Positions 6,949 through 11,066 of a DNA stretch of 11,066 nucleotides are shown here, in pieces. The stretch is from Gammaproteobacteria bacterium (GTDB taxonomy: Bacteria > Pseudomonadota > Gammaproteobacteria > Steroidobacterales > MnTg04). Positions within the stretch are counted from its first letter, which is position 1. Each line of letters opens with the position of its first letter. The DNA is taken from NCBI GenBank assembly GCA_027297845.1, contig JAPUHG010000174.1, positions 1 through 11,066 of the forward strand. Reading direction: 5' to 3'. The notes beneath the pieces were generated by a model, which saw nothing but the letters and a program-made list of their open reading frames with translations, was not told the origin of the DNA and ran no database searches. A program made the translations under genes and the position numbers.

Positions 6949-9420
6949 AACGGCATCCTTTGGTTGATCTATGCTGGATTCTAGTTCGGCGGTGAGCGTG
7001 CCAAGTTCGTGTGAGTCAAAATCATCCACTTTCACCACTTCCATGACTGCCTTATCCAGTTCACGGAGCGTCTGCGCCTGATCCTCAGTCAAAACGCCGG
7101 CGATGACTGCCTCATCGATTTGCTCCAGTGGATGTGGCGAGCTGACTTTCCCATCTCTGACTGCCTGCTTGAGCATTTTTTCCACTGGCTCCGCTGCAAT
7201 CGCCATCTCCATGGTTTGTTGCAGCATTCCCAATGGGTTTCCAGGGTCGGCGGTTTTATACGCGCCATGAGTGACTCTTTCCCTGGCCATGCTCGGACTG
7301 ATCATGAGCGCGGTCACTTCGGCGCCGAGCTTGTCGCTGGGTGCGTTGTAGGTCAGGCCACGCGGAAATACCAGGAACCGCAGCATGGTGGCGACGCCGC
7401 GGTTGGGGAAATTGCGCAGGAAGCCGTGCAGTTGTTCCTGAGCCGTATAAAGCAGGTGGCGACAGGCCCAGGTTACGATTGGCAAATCGTCGGCCGGACG
7501 TCCCTGGTTCTCATAATGCTTGAGCACCATCGAGGCGAGGAAAGTCGCACTGAGCACGTCACCAAGACGTGCCGACAGCAACTCACGTTTCTTGAGGTCG
7601 CCGCCCAGTGTCAGCATCGCCCAATCGGCGGCGAGCGCGAACGCGGCGCTGTACCGATTGATGTGTTGGTAATAACGCCGGGTAGGTCCTTCGGCCGGTA
7701 CTGCGGTGTAACGTGCATTGGTCAGCGCCAGGCTGATACTGCGCACCGCATTACTAATGGCAAAACCAATATGGCCAAACAGCGCCTCATCGAAATTCTT
7801 TAGTCCTTCGACCCGGTCTTCATTGCGTGCGGCTTCCAGTTCCTTGAGCACATAAGGGTGGCAGCGAATCGCGCCCTGGCCAAAAATAATCAGGCTGCGC
7901 GTCAGAATGTTTGCACCTTCCACAGTGATCGCGATCGGAACCGATTGCCAACCCCTGGCGAGGTAGTTGGAGGGGCCGAGACAAACGCCCTTGCCGCCAT
8001 GAACATCCATCGCGTCGTTGGCAACGACACGCCCCATCTCGGTGCAGTGATACTTCAAGATGGCGGATGCCACGGAGGGTTTTGCCCCCTCACCAACTGC
8101 CGCCGCCGTGACACTGCGCCCTGCATCCATAATGTAGGTCATGCCGGTCAGCCTGGCGATCGCTTCACTGACGCCTTCGAATCGCCCGATCGGGAGATTG
8201 AACTGCTGGCGAATTCGGGCATAGGCTCCGGTCGCATAGGCTGCGGCTTTCGCGCCACCGGTGGCATTCGATGGCAGGGATATGCAACGCCCGACTGCCA
8301 GTTGTTCCATCAGCATGCGCCAGCCTTGGCCTGCCATTTCTGGTCCGCCAATAATGACATCCAGGGGTACAAATACGTTCTTCCCACTGGTAGGCCCATT
8401 CTGAAATGGATTATTCAGTGGCAGATGCCGGCGTCCGTAAACGACACCTTTTGTTTTTGTTGGAATCAGCGCCGCGGTGATGCCTAAATCCTCTTCTTCG
8501 CCGATCAGGTGGTCCGGGTCATACAGCCTGAAAGCGAGACCGAGCACGGTCGCGATCGGCGCCAGCGTGATATAGCGCTTGTCCCAGGTCAGCCGGATAC
8601 CAGTAATTTCCTTGCCTTCCCACTGGTCCTTGCAAATGATCCCGGTGTCGGGAATCGACGCAGCATCCGATCCTGCGCGCGGACTGGTCAGGGCAAAGCA
8701 AGGGACTTCCTCACCAGACGCCAGACCGGGCAGATAGCGGTCGTTTTGTTCATCCGTACCGTAATGAAGCAACAACTCGGCGGGGCCCAGCGAATTTGGC
8801 ACCGCTATCGTGGACACGGCCGTCGCCGAAACGCTGGCAACCTTGATCAGGACCTGGGAATGGCCATACGCCGAAAATTCCAGACCGCCATATTTCTTTG
8901 GAATAATCATCGCGAAAAACCCGTTTTTCTTGATGAATTCCCAAACTTCGGGAGGCAGGTCGCCACGTTCATGGGTGATGTGCCAGTCATCCAGCATCCG
9001 GCACAGTTCCTCGACCGGTCCATCGATAAAAGCCTGCTCTTCGCGGCTCAGTGTCGCCGCGGGCAATTTTTCCAGTTTGTCCCAGTCAGGCAAGCCGGTA
9101 AAAAGCTCGCCCTCCCACCAGACCGAACCCGCTTCGAGCGCCTCGCGTTCGGTGGATGACATGCTGGGGACCAATTTGCGGTAGAAGTTCATCATCGGCC
9201 GGGTTAGAAACGGCCTGCGCAGCGCTTTGATGTTCAACATTAGCAATGCCGCAAACAAAACCCACAGCAGCGCCTTCCAAAGGATGATTGCGGCGCCAAA
9301 ATAGGAATACACCGCCAGCAGCAAGCCGATGGTCAAGGTAGACAATGGCAGCGAAATCCGCCGGTAGCTCAGGAAGCCCGCAGTACCGAAAAAAAGCAGA
9401 AACCAGGTGAATGCCATCAT
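6943..9420 (-). CDS. fadE: Acyl-CoA dehydrogenase, FadE type
   Basis: The 825-residue length is close to that of E. coli FadE (814). FadE catalyses the first step of fatty acid beta-oxidation: FAD-dependent formation of trans-2-enoyl-CoA from acyl-CoA. The hydrophobic N-terminus (about 3-64, two or three membrane segments) is the typical FadE anchor. The dehydrogenase core follows: N-terminal helical region with FIKKNGFFAMIIPKKYGGLEFSAYGHSQVL (162-191), flavin/substrate region CFALTSPRAGSDAAS (241-255), and KYHCTEMGRVVANDAMDVHGGKGVCLGPSNYLARGW (456-491). The glutamate of ITVEGAN (near residue 501) is at the expected active-site base position. The C-terminal DUF1974-type extension characteristic of FadE is present. 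Two tandem ATG codons occur at 9420 and 9417; the AGAGGA ribosome-binding site (complement of 9429-9434) suits either. It is probably the first gene of the fadE-to-gspB run. No FadR site was recognised upstream. Confidence 0.96.
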   Translation of the reverse strand: MMAFTWFLLFFGTAGFLSYRRISLPLSTLTIGLLLAVYSYFGAAIILWKALLWVLFAALLMLNIKALRRPFLTRPMMNFYRKLVPSMSSTEREALEAGSVWWEGELFTGLPDWDKLEKLPAATLSREEQAFIDGPVEELCRMLDDWHITHERGDLPPEVWEFIKKNGFFAMIIPKKYGGLEFSAYGHSQVLIKVASVSATAVSTIAVPNSLGPAELLLHYGTDEQNDRYLPGLASGEEVPCFALTSPRAGSDAASIPDTGIICKDQWEGKEITGIRLTWDKRYITLAPIATVLGLAFRLYDPDHLIGEEEDLGITAALIPTKTKGVVYGRRHLPLNNPFQNGPTSGKNVFVPLDVIIGGPEMAGQGWRMLMEQLAVGRCISLPSNATGGAKAAAYATGAYARIRQQFNLPIGRFEGVSEAIARLTGMTYIMDAGRSVTAAAVGEGAKPSVASAILKYHCTEMGRVVANDAMDVHGGKGVCLGPSNYLARGWQSVPIAITVEGANILTRSLIIFGQGAIRCHPYVLKELEAARNEDRVEGLKNFDEALFGHIGFAISNAVRSISLALTNARYTAVPAEGPTRRYYQHINRYSAAFALAADWAMLTLGGDLKKRELLSARLGDVLSATFLASMVLKHYENQGRPADDLPIVTWACRHLLYTAQEQLHGFLRNFPNRGVATMLRFLVFPRGLTYNAPSDKLGAEVTALMISPSMARERVTHGAYKTADPGNPLGMLQQTMEMAIAAEPVEKMLKQAVRDGKVSSPHPLEQIDEAVIAGVLTEDQAQTLRELDKAVMEVVKVDDFDSHELGTLTAELESSIDQPKDAVA

Positions 9421-9598
9421 GCGAATTGTCCTCTAATCCGGGCGCCAACAAGAATAAGGCGCTGCGTGGCATCCTGCATCCAGCGGGCTACCAGCTAACA
9501 ATATACCGTAAATGGGGCGAATGGCGTTTGCTTTGGATCAATTCAGGTGCGCCGGCGGCCAGATTCCCGACCCCGCATTACTAAAGCCCACATGCCGG
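9421..9598 (-). promoter_or_regulatory. mdh-fadE intergenic region with a candidate fadE -10 box
   Basis: This 178-bp gap separates mdh from fadE. On the minus strand it contains TATATT (complement of 9500-9505), a 5/6 match to a sigma-70 -10 box, which would give a leader of about 70 bases for fadE. No convincing -35 hexamer lies 16-18 bp upstream, so the promoter is tentative. Just after the mdh stop, AGCC/GGCT could form a weak stem without a T-run, so no intrinsic terminator is called for mdh. Confidence 0.3.
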
Positions 9599-10579
9599 CT
9601 AACCCAACAAATCCTTGACGCCATCACGCTCTTCGCGCAGTTCAGCCTCGGTCTGGTCCATTCGCTGGCGGCTGAAATCGTTGATCTCGAGACCGTCCAC
9701 GATCTGGTACTCACCATCGGCGCAGGTGACCGGGCAGGAGTAAAAGATGCCCTCGGCAATTCCGTAGCTGCCATCGGAGGGTATAGCCATGCTGACCCAG
9801 TCGCCATCAGGCGATCCAAGGATCCAGTCACGCAGGTGGTCGATCGCGGCGGAAGCCGCGGAGGCAGCCGAAGATAATCCCCGAGCCTTGATAATAGCTG
9901 CGCCGCGCTGCTGAACTGTCGGGATGAACTCGTTGCCGATCCAGGCAACATCGACCTTCTCGCTGGCCGGTTCGCCGTCTATCTGACAGTGAAAAATATC
10001 CGGGTATTGGGTCGCAGAGTGGTTTCCCCAGATGGTCATTTTCTGAATCTGACTGACATGCGAATCGGTTTTCGCCGCCAGCTGGGTCATGGCCCGGTTG
10101 TGATCCAGCCGGGTCATCGCCGTAAAATTCGCGGGGTTAAGATCAGGCGCGTTCTTTTGAGCGATCAACGCGTTGGTGTTGGCCGGATTTCCAACCACCA
10201 GGATCCTGATGTCGCGACTGGCGTTTTCGTTAAGTGCTTTGCCCTGGGCGGAAAATATTTTCGCATTTTCCAGCAACAGGTCTTTGCGTTCCATGCCCGG
10301 GCCGCGTGGCTTGGCGCCAACGAGAATCGCGTAATCGGCGTCTTTGAATGCGACCGCTGCATCGGTTGTTGAGATCACATCGTGCAGAGTGTCAAAGGCA
10401 CAATCGCGCAACTCCATTTCCACGCCTTTCAGCGCGTCGATTGCCGGCGGGATTTCCAGCAACTGCAAGATGACGGGCTGATCGCTGCCCAGCATCTGGC
10501 CGGAGGCGATGCGAAATGACAGTTGATAACCAATTTGTCCGGCGGCGCCGGTGATGCTGATGCGTACAGGATTTTTCAT
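9599..10579 (-). CDS. mdh: NAD-dependent malate dehydrogenase (LDH-like type)
   Basis: The 326-residue enzyme interconverts malate and oxaloacetate in the TCA cycle. The Rossmann glycine motif ITGAAGQIGYQL is at residues 9-20, and the NAD-selecting acidic residue E42 follows ILQLLEI. The mobile substrate loop GAKPRGPGMERKDLL (88-102) has R92 and R98. TRLDHNRA (156-163) carries R157 and D159, and the catalytic histidine is H187 in IWGNHSATQYPD. Length and loop sequence match the roughly 326-330-residue malate dehydrogenases of Xanthomonas, Legionella and Burkholderia rather than the E. coli type. The frame continues open to 10888, but MKNPVRISITGAAGQIG is the usual family start and a promoter-like -10 box lies inside the extension, so ATG 10579 was chosen. 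No Shine-Dalgarno sequence is visible before it. It is followed by fadE after 178 bp. Confidence 0.96.
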   Translation of the reverse strand: MKNPVRISITGAAGQIGYQLSFRIASGQMLGSDQPVILQLLEIPPAIDALKGVEMELRDCAFDTLHDVISTTDAAVAFKDADYAILVGAKPRGPGMERKDLLLENAKIFSAQGKALNENASRDIRILVVGNPANTNALIAQKNAPDLNPANFTAMTRLDHNRAMTQLAAKTDSHVSQIQKMTIWGNHSATQYPDIFHCQIDGEPASEKVDVAWIGNEFIPTVQQRGAAIIKARGLSSAASAASAAIDHLRDWILGSPDGDWVSMAIPSDGSYGIAEGIFYSCPVTCADGEYQIVDGLEINDFSRQRMDQTEAELREERDGVKDLLG

Positions 10580-10615
10580 GTGGTTGGCTTTTTTTAGGGT
10601 CGGGAAGAGGAATAA

Positions 10616-10621
10616 ATTGTA
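10616..10621 (-). promoter_or_regulatory. Candidate extended -10 promoter element of mdh
   Basis: Read on the minus strand, TGCTACAAT is an extended -10 element (TG-N-TACAAT, 5/6 to TATAAT). Extended -10 promoters can work without a good -35, and none is seen here. Transcription would start near 10609, giving an mdh leader of about 30 bases. Confidence 0.45.
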
Positions 10622-10807
10622 GCACCTGATGTTGCAAACCCCTACCCGAAACAGGCAGGAAAAAGTGCTGTGATTATGATGCTTGAGAGCCAGAGGGCTT
10701 TCTTGCTGTCCGCTGACAAATGCGCACAATCCGCGCAAAAATTTTGCGTTTTTCCGATCTCCTGTCTGCTGGCAATCCGGCGCCAAATGGCCGACTTTGA
10801 CCCGACC

Positions 10808-10842
10808 GATCGGGGAAATACTGCGGATCGGGATCGGGGAAA
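10808..10842. repeat. Short direct repeats GATCGGG (three copies)
   Basis: GATCGGGGAAA occurs at 10808-10818 and again at 10832-10842, a 24-bp period, with a further GATCGGG at 10826-10832. The cluster lies about 190 bp upstream of the predicted mdh start site and about 180 bp upstream of the plus-strand gene. It could be an array of regulator-binding sites, but no known motif was recognised. Confidence 0.4.
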
Positions 10843-10927
10843 CGCCGCGATCTAATAAAAAAGACAAACATAAGTCATTGTTTAACAAAAAGAAATATGT
10901 ATCTCCGAAAAGTTGGAAGGGGGATGC

Positions 10928-10955
10928 TTGTAATTTGGACGTTTAGTGTTATTGT
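10928..10955 (+). promoter_or_regulatory. Weak candidate promoter for the right-edge gene
   Basis: TTGTAA (10928-10933) and TATTGT (10950-10955) are separated by 16 bp. Each matches 4 of 6 bases of the sigma-70 consensus. They point towards the gene starting at 11024 and would give a leader of about 60 bases. The match is weak and could be chance. Confidence 0.25.
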
Positions 10956-11023
10956 GGAGTACAACACCCCTGCACCAAAGGGGCTTTAATTCGCAACGCG
11001 ACGACGAAAACAGGAGAGACGGC

Positions 11024-11066
11024 ATGAACGCCTGGACAGATCAAATTCGCAACATTCCCGCCAGCC
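11024..11066 (+). CDS. 5' end of an unidentified plus-strand gene (cut off by window)
   Basis: ATG 11024 is preceded by a strong ribosome-binding site, AGGAGA (11012-11017), with six bases of spacing. Only 14 codons are visible (MNAWTDQIRNIPAS), too few to identify the product. The N-terminus shows no signal peptide or membrane segment. It is the only plus-strand gene supported here and is divergent from mdh. Confidence 0.6.
   Translation, partial: MNAWTDQIRNIPAS

Larger units (their letters stand above)
10580..11023. other. Non-coding divergent region between mdh and the right-edge gene
   Basis: No gene was found in these 444 bp. Frames crossing it have no recognisable content. It holds the mdh leader and -10 box (10616-10621), a GATCGGG repeat cluster (10808-10842), and an AT-rich stretch (about 10853-10910) with a near-palindrome TTGTTTAACAA (10878-10888). 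Before the plus-strand gene, CCCC and GGGG flank TGCACCAAA (about 10967-10983). The layout fits a shared regulatory region for two divergent transcription units. Confidence 0.6.

Noticed and set aside
6188..6967. Plus-strand 259-codon open frame
   Set aside because: It is antisense to the DUF4286-DUF3667 gene and fadE end, with no recognisable domain and a composition that mirrors the opposite strand. The other long plus-strand frames (52-498, 595-1095, 7120-7803, 7858-8487, 8509-9159) were dismissed for the same reason.
10580..10888. Open 103-codon extension of the mdh frame, giving a 429-residue protein
   Set aside because: The family starts at MKNPVRISITGAAG, the added residues resemble nothing, and an extended -10 element lies within the extension.
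10971..10984. TGCACCAAAGGGGC as an NtrC-type binding site for the right-edge gene
   Set aside because: Only one TGCACC half is present; the GGTGCA partner and a sigma-54 GG/GC promoter were not found.

Overview
The window is typical of a free-living gammaproteobacterium. It is GC-rich, densely coded chromosomal DNA with a two-gene gspA/gspB (exeAB) set, an 825-residue FadE-type acyl-CoA dehydrogenase, a 326-residue LDH-like malate dehydrogenase and a DAK2-DegV fusion protein. The genus cannot be determined from the sequence. No tRNA, rRNA, CRISPR array or intact transposase gene was seen.

Almost everything is on the minus strand, so genes are read from right to left. From the right edge: the first 43 bases of a divergent plus-strand gene (11024 onward); a 444-bp non-coding region with a candidate mdh promoter and a cluster of GATCGGG repeats; mdh (malate dehydrogenase); a 178-bp gap; fadE; a membrane protein that fuses DUF4286 to DUF3667; a small secreted DUF4399 protein; dinB (DNA polymerase IV); gspA; gspB; a 257-bp non-coding block with terminal inverted repeats (1016-1272); and a DAK2-DegV protein that runs off the left edge.

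The genes from fadE to gspB are tightly packed (gaps of 29, 31, -47, 87 and 15 bp) and could be co-transcribed, though their functions are diverse. GspA and GspB are the clear functional pair: an AAA+ ATPase with a peptidoglycan-binding domain and its inner-membrane partner, which help the type II secretion secretin assemble. FadE (fatty acid beta-oxidation), Mdh (TCA cycle) and the DAK2-DegV protein (a family related to fatty-acid kinases) share a carbon and lipid metabolism theme, but no direct pathway link is shown.

The observations most worth following up are the MITE-like element at 1016-1272, whose left end carries a ready-made ribosome-binding-site-like GGTGA plus ATG in frame with the DAK2-DegV gene, and the DUF4286-zinc ribbon-DUF3667 fusion, which lacks an ATG start. 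I found no convincing new multi-gene defence or mobile system here.
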